Assembly: GCA_009789175.1 (NCBI GenBank)
Contig: CP046866.1
Coordinates: forward strand, 1,612,001-1,676,000
Length of the DNA: 64,000 bases
Origin: Salinibaculum litoreum
Lineage (GTDB): Archaea > Halobacteriota > Halobacteria > Halobacteriales > Haloarculaceae
Direction: 5' to 3'
Shown here: piece by piece, positions 17,008 to 24,950 of the stretch
How positions within the stretch are numbered: position 1 is the first letter of the stretch
Layout of the letters: every line of letters begins with the position of its first letter
The notes under the pieces: model-generated
What the model was told of the DNA's origin: nothing
The model's database searches: none
Seen by the model: the letters and a program-made list of their open reading frames with translations, nothing else
Made by a program: the position numbers and the translations under genes

Positions 17008-17027
17008 TAATACAACCAAAATTGTTT
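17008..17027. promoter_or_regulatory. candidate B12-regulon operator and core promoter of the corrin operon
   Basis: TAATACAACCAAAATTGTTT contains TAATACAAC plus an ACAA-N6-TTGT inverted repeat. It overlaps the expected BRE/TATA region about 27-40 bases before the cbiT ATG at 17055. The same TAATACAAC word precedes cbtB (32882-32890), and its reverse complement is nearly matched before cobN. Confidence 0.45.
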
Positions 17028-17054
17028 TACGTCCCACGAGAGTTGAGAAGGGTG

Positions 17055-17639
17055 ATGTCACGCGTTTCGCTTCCACACGACGCGAAGGCCGGGCCGACGA
17101 AGTCGGAGGTGCGGGCGGTCCTGCTGGGAAAGCTCGCGCTGGCGGGTGAGGACCACTTCGTCGAGGTCGGCTCCTGTACCGGCGCAGTCACTGTCGAGGC
17201 CGCCCGGCGTGCAGGCCGGGTCACTGCCCTCGAACGAAAGGAAACGCGGCTGTCGACAACGGAGAAAAACCTCGCCGCCAACGGCGTCTCCGGGGTCGAG
17301 CTTCGGAACGCGGAAGCGCCCGAGGGGTTGCCCGACGACGCCGACGCTGTCTTCCTGGGCGGCAGTCGCAACTACGAGGCGGTGCTCGACTGGGCCGTCG
17401 AGGCTGGTGTCGACCGGGTTGTCATGAACGTCTCCAGGCTGGAAGTGGCCGGCGAGGCCGTCGATGCCTTCCGCGAGCGCGACCTGCTCGAAGAGGTCGT
17501 CCAGTTCCAGGTCAGCCACGGCTACGAACTCGCCGGCGCGACGAGCTTCGATTCCGACAATCCGGTGTACATGCTCGTCGGTGGCGTTGGGAACACCGAC
17601 GAGACGCCCGAGGTGGCAGCCGACGGAGGACAGCCATGA
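17055..17639 (+). CDS. cbiT: cobalt-precorrin-6B/7 C15-methyltransferase (decarboxylating)
   Basis: CbiT (194 residues) methylates C15 and removes the C12 acetate carboxyl group in the anaerobic B12 pathway. It has the Rossmann-type S-adenosylmethionine fold: opening GPTKSEVRAVLLGKLAL, motif I VEVGSCTGAVTVEAA and VFLGGS in the later strand. The start is the ATG at 17055. A TTG 11 codons upstream is inside the promoter and is rejected. It is the first gene of a nine-gene unit in which nearly every junction overlaps, and its stop overlaps cbiL (ATGA). Confidence 0.95.
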   Translation: MSRVSLPHDAKAGPTKSEVRAVLLGKLALAGEDHFVEVGSCTGAVTVEAARRAGRVTALERKETRLSTTEKNLAANGVSGVELRNAEAPEGLPDDADAVFLGGSRNYEAVLDWAVEAGVDRVVMNVSRLEVAGEAVDAFRERDLLEEVVQFQVSHGYELAGATSFDSDNPVYMLVGGVGNTDETPEVAADGGQP

Positions 17640-18445
17640 CGCTGTACGGCGTCGGCCTCGGACCGGGGGATAGTGACCTCGTGACCGTCCGGGGCAAGGA
17701 AGTGCTGGAATCGGCAGACGTGGTGTACTCGCCGGGCCGGCTCTCGCGGTCGGTCGCCACCGAGTACGTCCCCGACGACCGCATCGGCGACCTCGACTTT
17801 CCGATGACCCGCGACGACGAAAAACTCCGCCAGGCCTGGAAGGAAGCGGCACAAGAAGTCGCACCGCGGGCCCGCGACGGCGACGTAGCCTTCGTGACGC
17901 TCGGGGACCCGAACGTCTATTCGACCTTCGGCCACCTCCGGCGGACGCTTGACACCTTCTATCCGGACATCGAGCGGGAGATCGTCCCCGGTGTGAGTGC
18001 GGTGACGGCTTTCGCCACCGCGCTCGGCGTCGAGATCGCCGCCGGGTCGAGTCTCGCGCTCCGAGAGGCAGCCGGCGGGGCCGCACCCACTGGCCCGGAC
18101 CGGATGATTCTGTTCAAGGTGACCGATGCGCCGGCGACCCACGAGGGCCTGACCGAGGCGGGCTACGAGGTGCAGTACGGTCGCCGCCTGTACATGGAAC
18201 ACGGCGAGACCATCGTGACCGAGGACCCCGAGGAGATTGCCGAGCGTGACTACTACACGCTGGCCTACGCCGAGAAGCCCGGCGTCCGGGAGACCCACGC
18301 GACTGACGAGTTCGCCGCCGAGGAGTTCTCGCCGACGGCAACGACGGACGGCGGCCAGATAGCGGCCGGCGAGGTCGCCGAAATCGAACGCTCCGAGGGC
18401 ATCCTCGCCGGCGACGAACCGCTGGCAGGAGAGACCGATGAGTAA
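17636..18445 (+). CDS. cbiL: cobalt-precorrin-2 C20-methyltransferase
   Basis: CbiL (269 residues) adds the C20 methyl group to cobalt-precorrin-2. It belongs to the tetrapyrrole methylase family: start GVGLGPGDSDLVTVRG, the substrate loop GDPNVYSTFGHL and IVPGVSAVTAFATALG. The last 50 or so residues are an acidic tail not needed for the fold, common in halophiles. It overlaps cbiT by four bases and cbiF by eight, so translation is coupled. Confidence 0.94.
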   Translation: MTLYGVGLGPGDSDLVTVRGKEVLESADVVYSPGRLSRSVATEYVPDDRIGDLDFPMTRDDEKLRQAWKEAAQEVAPRARDGDVAFVTLGDPNVYSTFGHLRRTLDTFYPDIEREIVPGVSAVTAFATALGVEIAAGSSLALREAAGGAAPTGPDRMILFKVTDAPATHEGLTEAGYEVQYGRRLYMEHGETIVTEDPEEIAERDYYTLAYAEKPGVRETHATDEFAAEEFSPTATTDGGQIAAGEVAEIERSEGILAGDEPLAGETDE

Positions 18446-19355
18446 CCCCGACGAGAACGCGAGCGAGACGGTCACAGACCCACAGTCGGCTATCGACGCC
18501 GCCGGCGAGGACCGCAGGGAAACCCGACCCAGTGATTTCACCGCTGGGGACACCCCCGACGGCATCCCCTTCATCGGGGCCGGTCCCGGCGACCCCGGGT
18601 TGTTGACCGTCACCGGGCGGGAACTCTGTGAGCAGGCCGACCTCGTCGTCCACGCGGGGTCGCTGGTCAACAGCGAACTGCTGGCGGCGTACTGCGAGGA
18701 CGCGAAGACGGTCTCCTCCATTGGCAAAGACCTTGAGGAGCTGATTCCGATGATGCGTGACGCCTACGAGGCGGGCGAAACCGTCGTCCGCTTACACAGC
18801 GGCGACCCCGCCATCTACGGCGCTGCCCTGGAGCAGATGGACGCCCTCGAAGAGGAGGGCGTCCCAACCTACTTCGTTCCCGGCGTCACCTCGGCCTTCG
18901 CCGCGAGTGCAACGTTGCGCACGCAACTCACGCTCAACGGCGTCGCCAACCACGTCGCCTTCACGCGTCCGCAAGGCGAGACGCTGAGCGAGGCGGAAGA
19001 CCACGTCGCCGAGTTCGTCGAGATGGGCGACGTAACGACCTGTATCTATCTGGGAACCCACGCCGTGAGCGAGACGATGGACCGCCTGCTTGCTGATGGT
19101 CGGGACCCCGACACACCTGTCACCGTGGTCTATCACGCCTCCTGGCCCGACGAGGACGTCATCGAGGGGACCATCGAGACCATCGGCGAGAAAGTCGAAG
19201 CCGCCGGCTATCGCGCCTCGGCACTGGTCATCATCGGCGAGGCCGTCGGCGACACCGGCTACGACCGCTCGTATCTCTACGACGGGTGGGCCTCACGCGG
19301 CGAGACGGACGGGCAAAGCGAGGATACCGAATCACCACAGGAGGCTGATGACTGA
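18438..19355 (+). CDS. cbiF: cobalt-precorrin-4 C11-methyltransferase
   Basis: CbiF (305 residues) methylates C11 of the corrin precursor. The tetrapyrrole methylase motifs are clear after an acidic N-terminal extension of about 40 residues: FIGAGPGDPGLLTVTGRE, LVVHAGSLVNSELL, LHSGDPAIYGA and YFVPGVTSAFAASA. The VHAGSL and HSGDPAIYG segments separate CbiF from CbiH and CbiL. It ends in TGATG, sharing one base with the cbiG start. Confidence 0.95.
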   Translation: MSNPDENASETVTDPQSAIDAAGEDRRETRPSDFTAGDTPDGIPFIGAGPGDPGLLTVTGRELCEQADLVVHAGSLVNSELLAAYCEDAKTVSSIGKDLEELIPMMRDAYEAGETVVRLHSGDPAIYGAALEQMDALEEEGVPTYFVPGVTSAFAASATLRTQLTLNGVANHVAFTRPQGETLSEAEDHVAEFVEMGDVTTCIYLGTHAVSETMDRLLADGRDPDTPVTVVYHASWPDEDVIEGTIETIGEKVEAAGYRASALVIIGEAVGDTGYDRSYLYDGWASRGETDGQSEDTESPQEADD

Positions 19356-20353
19356 TGAGTACGGACAGCGATTCCACGACAGACGGGAGTACAGACGGCG
19401 ACGAGGGCAGCGGCGGCCACTGCTCGACACCCGACTCCAACGGGGAAGTCGCCGAGGAAATCGCCATCATTGCCTTCGAGCGCAAGATGGATGCCGCGGA
19501 GGATATCGTCGCGGGCATCGGCGACCGCTACGAGTCCATCGACATCATCGAGTACCACGGCGAGGTGTTCGCGGAGCACTGGGGCGAGTACGACTGTTTC
19601 GTCGGCCTGATGGCCTCCGGGATAGCGATGCGAAAGACCGCCCCACTACTCGACGACAAGTGGGACGACCCCGCAGTCTGTGTCGTCGACGAGGAACTGA
19701 CCTGGGCTATCCCCATCACCGGCGGCCACCACGGCGCAAATCAGGTCGCACAGGACCTCGCCACGATGGGCGCGGTGCCCGCGATGACCACCGCCAGCGA
19801 AGCGGCGGGCAAGCAGGGCGTCGAGGAGCGCGCGAAGGCCCTCGACACCCACGTCGTCAACGGTGACTCGACAGTCGCGACGAACCTCGCAGTGCTGGAC
19901 GAAAAGTTGGGACCGGTCGCTCGACTCGACGGCCCCCAGGCCGTCGTCGTCGGTGACGACGTGACCGTCCTCAAGCGCAACAAAGACGATGGTGTCGTCC
20001 TCGGGACGGGCAGCGTCTCCGGCGCGAACAAAGAGCAGTTCCTCGACGCCTGGAAACGTGCCCTCGAAGGCACCGACTACGGCGTCGGCGACGTGGAGTT
20101 TGTCGCCACCGGCACTCGGAAAGAAGAGGAGGGAGGCCTGCTCGCGGCCGCCGACGAGTGGGGCGTCGGCGTCGTCGCCTTCGAGAAAGAGACCCTGGAG
20201 GAGTTCGAGGGACCGACCCCCTCGCGGTCGAAGGAACTCATCGGCTGGCCGGGTATCGCCGAGGCCGCCGCCATCGCCGGCGGGCGTGACCACGACCTGC
20301 TCGTCGAGAAAGAGCGCTACGACGAGGCCGTCACCGTGGCGGTGGGGCGATAG
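19355..20353 (+). CDS. cbiG: cobalt-precorrin-5A hydrolase
   Basis: CbiG (332 residues) opens the delta-lactone of cobalt-precorrin-5A and releases the two-carbon fragment that contracts the ring. It has an acidic N-terminus (a CSTP motif near residue 27), then the central region with [18 protein letters not shown] and [16 protein letters not shown]. The C-terminal CobE-like domain carries [17 protein letters not shown] and [18 protein letters not shown]. The ATG shares its A with the cbiF stop. One base separates its stop from the next start. Confidence 0.95.
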   Translation: MSTDSDSTTDGSTDGDEGSGGHCSTPDSNGEVAEEIAIIAFERKMDAAEDIVAGIGDRYESIDIIEYHGEVFAEHWGEYDCFVGLMASGIAMRKTAPLLDDKWDDPAVCVVDEELTWAIPITGGHHGANQVAQDLATMGAVPAMTTASEAAGKQGVEERAKALDTHVVNGDSTVATNLAVLDEKLGPVARLDGPQAVVVGDDVTVLKRNKDDGVVLGTGSVSGANKEQFLDAWKRALEGTDYGVGDVEFVATGTRKEEEGGLLAAADEWGVGVVAFEKETLEEFEGPTPSRSKELIGWPGIAEAAAIAGGRDHDLLVEKERYDEAVTVAVGR

Positions 20354-20354
20354 G

Positions 20355-21248
20355 ATGACCGACACCAGCGACTACGGCACGCTGTACGTCGTCGGCATCG
20401 GGCCGGGCCTGCCCCACGCGATGACCCAGCGGGCCAAAGACGTGATTCAGACCGCCGACTGCGTCATCGCCTCGAACCTCTATCAGGAGTTCCTCCGCAA
20501 GGACGGAACACTCCCGCCGGAGGACGCCGAGGTGCCCGCAGCGGCCGACGGCGGTACGACAACAGCCGGGACCGACGAGGAAGCGACACTGCTTGAGCGA
20601 CCGAACGGGCACCGACAGGCGCTGATTCGGTCCTCGATGGGTCGACAGGTCGAACTCGCTCGCGAGGCCTTCGAACGGGTACGAGCCGGTGAGGACGTGG
20701 CCCACGTCTCCGGGGGCGACCCGAACGTCTACGGGAAATCCGACCTGCTCTTCGTGATGGCAGAGGACGAGGCGGCGACGGACGTGCCCATCGAAATCGT
20801 CCCCGGCGTGACCGCAGCACTCGGCGGCGCAGCGAATCTCGGTGCGCCACTCTCCAATGACTTCTGTACGGTCTCCCTGTCCGACAAGTGGCGCGGCTGG
20901 GAGGAAATCGAAGAGAAGTTGCGCGCGGCCGCAATCAGCGGGTTCGTCGTCGTCCTCTACAACTGCTGGCGGGACTACGAGCGCGCTATCGACGTACTCC
21001 GGGAGGAACGGGCCGACGACGTGCCCGTCGCAATCATCAACGACGCCGGCCGGGGCGCTGCCGGGCGCAACCTCGACGACGAGACACACACCATCACGAC
21101 GCTCGCCGACGCGACCGACCACGACGAGAAGGTCGGCGGGATGGGCACCTCGATTCTCGTGGGCAACCACGAGACGAAGGTATGGGAAAACGACCACCGC
21201 GATTTCCTGGTCACCCCGCGTGGCGGGCGTGACGTGGAGGACTTCTAA
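20355..21248 (+). CDS. cbiH: precorrin-3B C17-methyltransferase family protein, first copy
   Basis: This 297-residue tetrapyrrole methylase resembles CbiH/CobJ, which methylates C17 and drives ring contraction. Motifs are YVVGIGPGLPHAMTQRAKD, VSGGDPNVYGK and IVPGVTAALGGAANLGAPL. The C-terminal GMGTSILVGNHETKVW-x6-LVTPRGG segment is CbiH-like. Compared with the next gene it has an acidic insertion after LRKDGTLPPEDAE. Two adjacent CbiH-type genes imply divided or altered work: one may have taken over a step for which no gene is seen, such as C1 methylation. Confidence 0.88.
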   Translation: MTDTSDYGTLYVVGIGPGLPHAMTQRAKDVIQTADCVIASNLYQEFLRKDGTLPPEDAEVPAAADGGTTTAGTDEEATLLERPNGHRQALIRSSMGRQVELAREAFERVRAGEDVAHVSGGDPNVYGKSDLLFVMAEDEAATDVPIEIVPGVTAALGGAANLGAPLSNDFCTVSLSDKWRGWEEIEEKLRAAAISGFVVVLYNCWRDYERAIDVLREERADDVPVAIINDAGRGAAGRNLDDETHTITTLADATDHDEKVGGMGTSILVGNHETKVWENDHRDFLVTPRGGRDVEDF

Positions 21249-22270
21249 TGAGCAAATCAGACAGCGATACTGACACGAGTACCGACTCCAGTTGTGGCGC
21301 ATCGACCGACGGAGAGACGAGTGAGACAGAGGCCAGCACCGGGTCCGCGTGCGGTGCCTCGACGACAGAAGCCGACTCGAATGAAACCTCCGCGTGCGGC
21401 GCGAGTTCGTCCACAGAGTCCACGGGCGAGTGCGGGGCAAGCAGCGACGACAGCGACGAGGAAGAGGTCGGGGCAACGGTCAAGGACTTCGACGCCGACC
21501 CGGGGACACTCGTCGCTGTCGGCCTCGGCCCGGGCCAGCCCGACGGGATGACCCGCCGGGCACAGACCGCACTCGCCGAGGCCGAACATCTCGTCGGCTA
21601 CACCACCTACATCGACCTCATCCCGGACGACATCACCGAGACGGCAGAGGACATCTACTCGACGCCGATGTGTGGCGAGGTCTCCCGGACGGAGGAGGCA
21701 ATCGACCGCGCGCTCGCCGGCAACCACGTCGCCATCGTCGGCAGCGGTGACCCCAACGTCTACGCGCTGGGCGGGCTTGCCCTGGAGATTCTCGAATCCA
21801 AGGGTGGCACGGCCTCGATGGTCGACTTCGAGGTCGTGCCCGGCGTGCCCGCGGCCCAGTCCTGTGCCGCTCGACTCGGTGCACCGCTGGTCAACGACAC
21901 CGTCTCCATCTCGCTGTCGGACCACCTCACGCCGATGCCGGACATCGAATCCCGCCTGCACGCCGCGGCCAAAGAGGGCTTTACGATTACCATCTACAAC
22001 CCCTGGAGCCGCAAGCGCCGCGAGAACTTCCAGAAGTGCTGTGAAATCCTCACGGCACATCGGGACCCCGAGACGCCTGTCGGCATCGTCCACGGTGCCG
22101 GCCGTGAAGACGAGGAAGTCGAGATTGTCGAGCTACGGGAACTCGAAGACCTGGGCGAGACCGACCTGATAGACATGACGACGACGATTCTGGTCGGGAC
22201 CGAGGACACATACGTCTGGGACGACCGGATGGTCACCCCGCGTGGCTACGAGACCAAATACGACTACTGA
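21248..22270 (+). CDS. cbiH: precorrin-3B C17-methyltransferase family protein, second copy, with CGAS-repeat N-terminus
   Basis: Residues 75-340 form a full CbiH-type methylase: VAVGLGPGQPDGMTRRAQ, VGSGDPNVYALGG, VPGVPAAQSCAARLGAPL and TTTILVGTEDTYVWDDRMVTPRGY. The first 74 residues are an acidic, Ser/Thr-rich extension with four CGAS motifs (Cys at 16, 35, 50 and 62). The four copies use different codons, including both serine codon families, so the repeat appears kept at protein level. Four spaced cysteines could bind a metal or an iron-sulfur cluster. Which of the two copies does C17 methylation is unclear. It overlaps the first copy by one base. Confidence 0.9.
   Translation: MSKSDSDTDTSTDSSCGASTDGETSETEASTGSACGASTTEADSNETSACGASSSTESTGECGASSDDSDEEEVGATVKDFDADPGTLVAVGLGPGQPDGMTRRAQTALAEAEHLVGYTTYIDLIPDDITETAEDIYSTPMCGEVSRTEEAIDRALAGNHVAIVGSGDPNVYALGGLALEILESKGGTASMVDFEVVPGVPAAQSCAARLGAPLVNDTVSISLSDHLTPMPDIESRLHAAAKEGFTITIYNPWSRKRRENFQKCCEILTAHRDPETPVGIVHGAGREDEEVEIVELRELEDLGETDLIDMTTTILVGTEDTYVWDDRMVTPRGYETKYDY
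21293..21442 (+). repeat. four-fold CGAS peptide repeat in the second cbiH
   Basis: Four Cys-Gly-Ala-Ser motifs, spaced 19, 15 and 12 residues apart in an acidic linker. Their codons differ in every copy (for example Ser as TCG, TCG, AGT, AGC), which argues against recent DNA duplication. Confidence 0.8.
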
Positions 22271-22272
22271 CA

Positions 22273-22551
22273 ATGTATCGCATCACCATCGACAAGGAAG
22301 CGTGTGACGGCATCTTCGCCTGTCTCGTCCGCGACGACCGCTTCGCGGAGGGCGAGGACGGGCTGGCGACAGTCGACCCGGCCTCGGTCGAGCATGTCGA
22401 GGACGATGAAGATGCCGTCGTGGCCACATTCGAGGAGGATATCGAGGCCGCCCGGCAGGCCGCCGCGGCGTGTCCGCCAAACGCGATTACAGTCGAGGAG
22501 ATAGTCAGCGACGGAGCAGACCCGGGGGAGGTGACCGACTCGTGTCCATAG
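22273..22551 (+). CDS. small ferredoxin-like protein of the corrin operon
   Basis: The 92-residue protein has the layout of a single-cluster ferredoxin: KEACDGIFACLV near the start and AAACPPNAITV near residue 70, giving three regularly placed cysteines plus Asp13. The usual second Cys of CxxCxxC is missing. A fourth Cys lies near the C-terminus (DSCP). It may carry a [3Fe-4S] cluster or a [4Fe-4S] cluster with a non-Cys ligand. It sits between a methylase and the unknown operon protein, so it could supply electrons for a reductive step such as precorrin-6A reduction, for which no CbiJ gene is visible. That role is inference. Confidence 0.82.
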   Translation: MYRITIDKEACDGIFACLVRDDRFAEGEDGLATVDPASVEHVEDDEDAVVATFEEDIEAARQAAAACPPNAITVEEIVSDGADPGEVTDSCP

Positions 22552-23222
22552 AGACCGGGACGCCGCGGGACCTACTGGCCCGGCATCCAGAGACGGCGTA
22601 CTTCTGGGGGCGGACAGTCGGGGATGGCACGGTCGAAAGTGACTGCGTGACCGTCCGGACCAACGACGAGACGGCAGCCCGCCGGCTGGCCGCAATCGCC
22701 GGGGCCGAACAGGTCGACCACCGCATCCGCGAACGCGAGTACGCCCACGACACCTCGATTACGCGGAGCGAAGACGAGTACACACTCCAGGTGTTCGGAC
22801 AACTCGGTGAGCGTGCGGGCGCGTCGCTTGGCCTGCCACTGGACGGCCAGCCCGGCGGCTACCGGCTGGCTGTCTTCGACGGCCAGCGCCGCCAGTTGCT
22901 CCGCGGGCTCCTCGAAAGCTGCGGGACGGTCTGTTTCAAATCCGACGACGGGACGGTGGGCGTCTCCTTCGTCCACGACGACCGGACGCTGCTCGTGACG
23001 GTGCAGTCGCTGCTGGAGGACATCCCACCGGAGACACCCCACGGCGACCTCTCGGAGACGTCCTCCGGGGGCTACTGGTTCAGCGTCGAGGACGAGGCCG
23101 TTCCGGCGTTTGGCACCTGGCTCTACGAAGGTAGCGACCAGTCCGGGCTCTTTGCCCCCTCGCGGCGACGGAAACTGTACCGGAGTCTGGAACAGGCAGA
23201 GGCCGTCGACTGGTCGCCATGA
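22542..23222 (+). CDS. unknown B12-operon protein with LAGLIDADG-like appearance
   Basis: A 226-residue protein starting at a GTG that overlaps the ferredoxin stop by ten bases. I recognise no named B12 enzyme. Two halves look like the LAGLIDADG fold of homing endonucleases and their domesticated relatives: residues 21-55 (FWGRTVGDGTV then TVRTNDETAARRLAAI) and residues 116-160 (RRQLLRGLLESCGTVCF then a similar strand-strand-helix). A C-terminal segment (GLFAPSRRRKLYRSL) resembles the lysine/arginine-rich tail of that fold. The second half has lost the acidic catalytic residue (ESCG in place of DADG), so nuclease activity is unlikely. It may bind RNA or DNA as an operon regulator, or a corrinoid. 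The fold call is by eye and tentative. Confidence 0.6.
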   Translation: MSIETGTPRDLLARHPETAYFWGRTVGDGTVESDCVTVRTNDETAARRLAAIAGAEQVDHRIREREYAHDTSITRSEDEYTLQVFGQLGERAGASLGLPLDGQPGGYRLAVFDGQRRQLLRGLLESCGTVCFKSDDGTVGVSFVHDDRTLLVTVQSLLEDIPPETPHGDLSETSSGGYWFSVEDEAVPAFGTWLYEGSDQSGLFAPSRRRKLYRSLEQAEAVDWSP

Positions 23223-24496
23223 GCCGGAGCAGTGACGGGGCCGACGGCCAGCAAACGGTCGACGGCGAGGACGGGCCAGCGCCGACGGCATTTGCCGAGG
23301 AGGTGAGCGACGAGGCAATCCTGCTGGTCGGGCACGGCTCCCGGCGCGAGAAGTCGAACGAACAGGTCCGCGAGTTGGCGGCCGCGCTCGAACAGCGCCT
23401 CGGCCTGCCAGTCGATGCTGGCTTTCTGGAACTCGCCGAGCCGGCGATTCCCGACGCTATCGCCGGTCTCGCCGGCAGCGTCTCCGAGATTACCGTGGTC
23501 CACCTCTCGCTGTTTGCCGCCAGCCACGTGAAAAACGACGTGCCCTTGGCTATCAAGCAGGCACGCGCCGACCACCCGGAGGTGACTATCAACAACGGCG
23601 CCCACCTCGGCGTCCACCCGGCAATCGTGGACTTGCTCGACGACCGGGCCAGGGCAGTCGAGTCCGACCTCGGAGTCGACCGGGAGAGCGACGAGGTGGC
23701 CGTCGTGCTGTGTGCCCGCGGGTCCAGCGACCCTGACGCAAACGCCGACGTACACAAACTCGCCCGTCTGCTGTATGAGGGTCGGGCGTTCGATACCGTG
23801 ACCGCCTCGTTCATCGGTGTCACCGAACCGCTGCTGGAGGAGACGCTACATACCGTGGCCAAACAGCGTCCGGATGGCGTTGTCGTCCTCCCGTACATGC
23901 TCGGCGATGGCGTCCTCACCGGGCGCATCCGCGACGGCACGAGCGAGTTCGACGCGGAGTATCCCTACGTCGATGCGGCCGCCGGCGACCCGCTCGGGAC
24001 GGACACCCGCCTGCTCGACGTGCTGGGAGACCGGTGGCAGGCAGCCCGCACCGGCAGCGTCGAGATGTCCTGTGACACGTGCAAGTACAAGGTCGAACTC
24101 GACGGCTACGAGGAAGATGTCGGCGGTGCCCGTGCGATGTTGCGGGCGCTGACCCACCAGGCGGAACACCGCGACCGCGAGGCCGTCGACGACGACCCGC
24201 ACGTCCACGACGCACCCGAGAATCACGTTGCCGTCTGTACGAACCAGACCTGTGCCGCCGACGGTGCGCCGGCCGTGCTGGAACGACTACGCCAGGCCGC
24301 ACGGGACTCCGAGGAGTGTGATGCCCGCATCACGCGTTCGTCGTGTCTCGGCCGGTGTGGCGAGGGGCCGATGGTCGCCGTCTACCCCGACGGCGTCTGG
24401 TACGGCAGCGTCGACGAGGACGATGCCGAAGACATCGTGTCCGCACACCTGGACCGTGGCCGCATCGTCTCCGAACTGGTCGACCAGACGCTGTAG
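23219..24496 (+). CDS. cbiX: sirohydrochlorin cobaltochelatase CbiX with C-terminal 2Fe-2S domain
   Basis: CbiX inserts cobalt into sirohydrochlorin early in the anaerobic B12 route. The protein (425 residues) has two chelatase half-domains: LLVGHGSRREKSNEQV with VVHLSLFAASHVKNDVP, then VVLCARGSSDPDAN with VVVLPYMLGDGVLTGRI. A bridge rich in His, Asp and Glu follows (DDDPHVHDAPENH). The last 95 residues are a thioredoxin-like ferredoxin with four cysteines (CTNQTC, later SSCLGRCGEGP), as in NuoE-type proteins, probably holding a [2Fe-2S] cluster. The cluster may sense redox or feed electrons. It overlaps the preceding gene by four bases and ends the coupled operon. Confidence 0.92.
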   Translation: MSRSSDGADGQQTVDGEDGPAPTAFAEEVSDEAILLVGHGSRREKSNEQVRELAAALEQRLGLPVDAGFLELAEPAIPDAIAGLAGSVSEITVVHLSLFAASHVKNDVPLAIKQARADHPEVTINNGAHLGVHPAIVDLLDDRARAVESDLGVDRESDEVAVVLCARGSSDPDANADVHKLARLLYEGRAFDTVTASFIGVTEPLLEETLHTVAKQRPDGVVVLPYMLGDGVLTGRIRDGTSEFDAEYPYVDAAAGDPLGTDTRLLDVLGDRWQAARTGSVEMSCDTCKYKVELDGYEEDVGGARAMLRALTHQAEHRDREAVDDDPHVHDAPENHVAVCTNQTCAADGAPAVLERLRQAARDSEECDARITRSSCLGRCGEGPMVAVYPDGVWYGSVDEDDAEDIVSAHLDRGRIVSELVDQTL

Positions 24497-24578
24497 GGAC
24501 TCAGGATAGACCGCCAGCGAACCGATTGCACCGCCCGCAGACCGACAGCTCAACCACCACAGATACCAATACACACCC

Positions 24579-24950
24579 ATGGCTTGTCAAGAACTCGAAG
24601 CGCTGCGACTCGGACTGATGAACGTCCTCGGCACAGAAGACCAGAGCATCCGCGACCACGCCGAACAGGAACTTGGCGACGACCTCTCCGGGCCGATCGA
24701 GGCGCTGACGGAAGCGGACTCGCTTGCGGCCATCCAGCGCCATCTCGACGCCGCACTCGTCGACCTCGAAGAGGAGATAGCGGAGGCCGACCCGGACACG
24801 GCGGAATACGACTACATGCGCGGTCGACTCGTCGCCGTCCGCGATGCCGAACGTGCTATCGGCCGCCTGAGCGAACAGGGCGAGAGCTTGCTGGACGGAC
24901 TCGGGGAAGCACACCACCACCTCCACGAAGCGTTCCCGGTCGATGACTGA
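24579..24950 (+). CDS. DUF3209-type small helical protein
   Basis: The 123-residue acidic protein is mostly helical, with the opening MACQELEALRLGLMNVLG and a C-terminal His cluster (EAHHHLHEAF). I think it is the haloarchaeal family DUF3209, recognised from its N-terminus and its place beside CbiX, but I cannot check it. The single N-terminal Cys and the terminal histidines could bind cobalt or another metal. It follows cbiX after 82 bases and overlaps the propeller gene by eight, so the last two genes form their own coupled pair. Confidence 0.7.
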   Translation: MACQELEALRLGLMNVLGTEDQSIRDHAEQELGDDLSGPIEALTEADSLAAIQRHLDAALVDLEEEIAEADPDTAEYDYMRGRLVAVRDAERAIGRLSEQGESLLDGLGEAHHHLHEAFPVDD

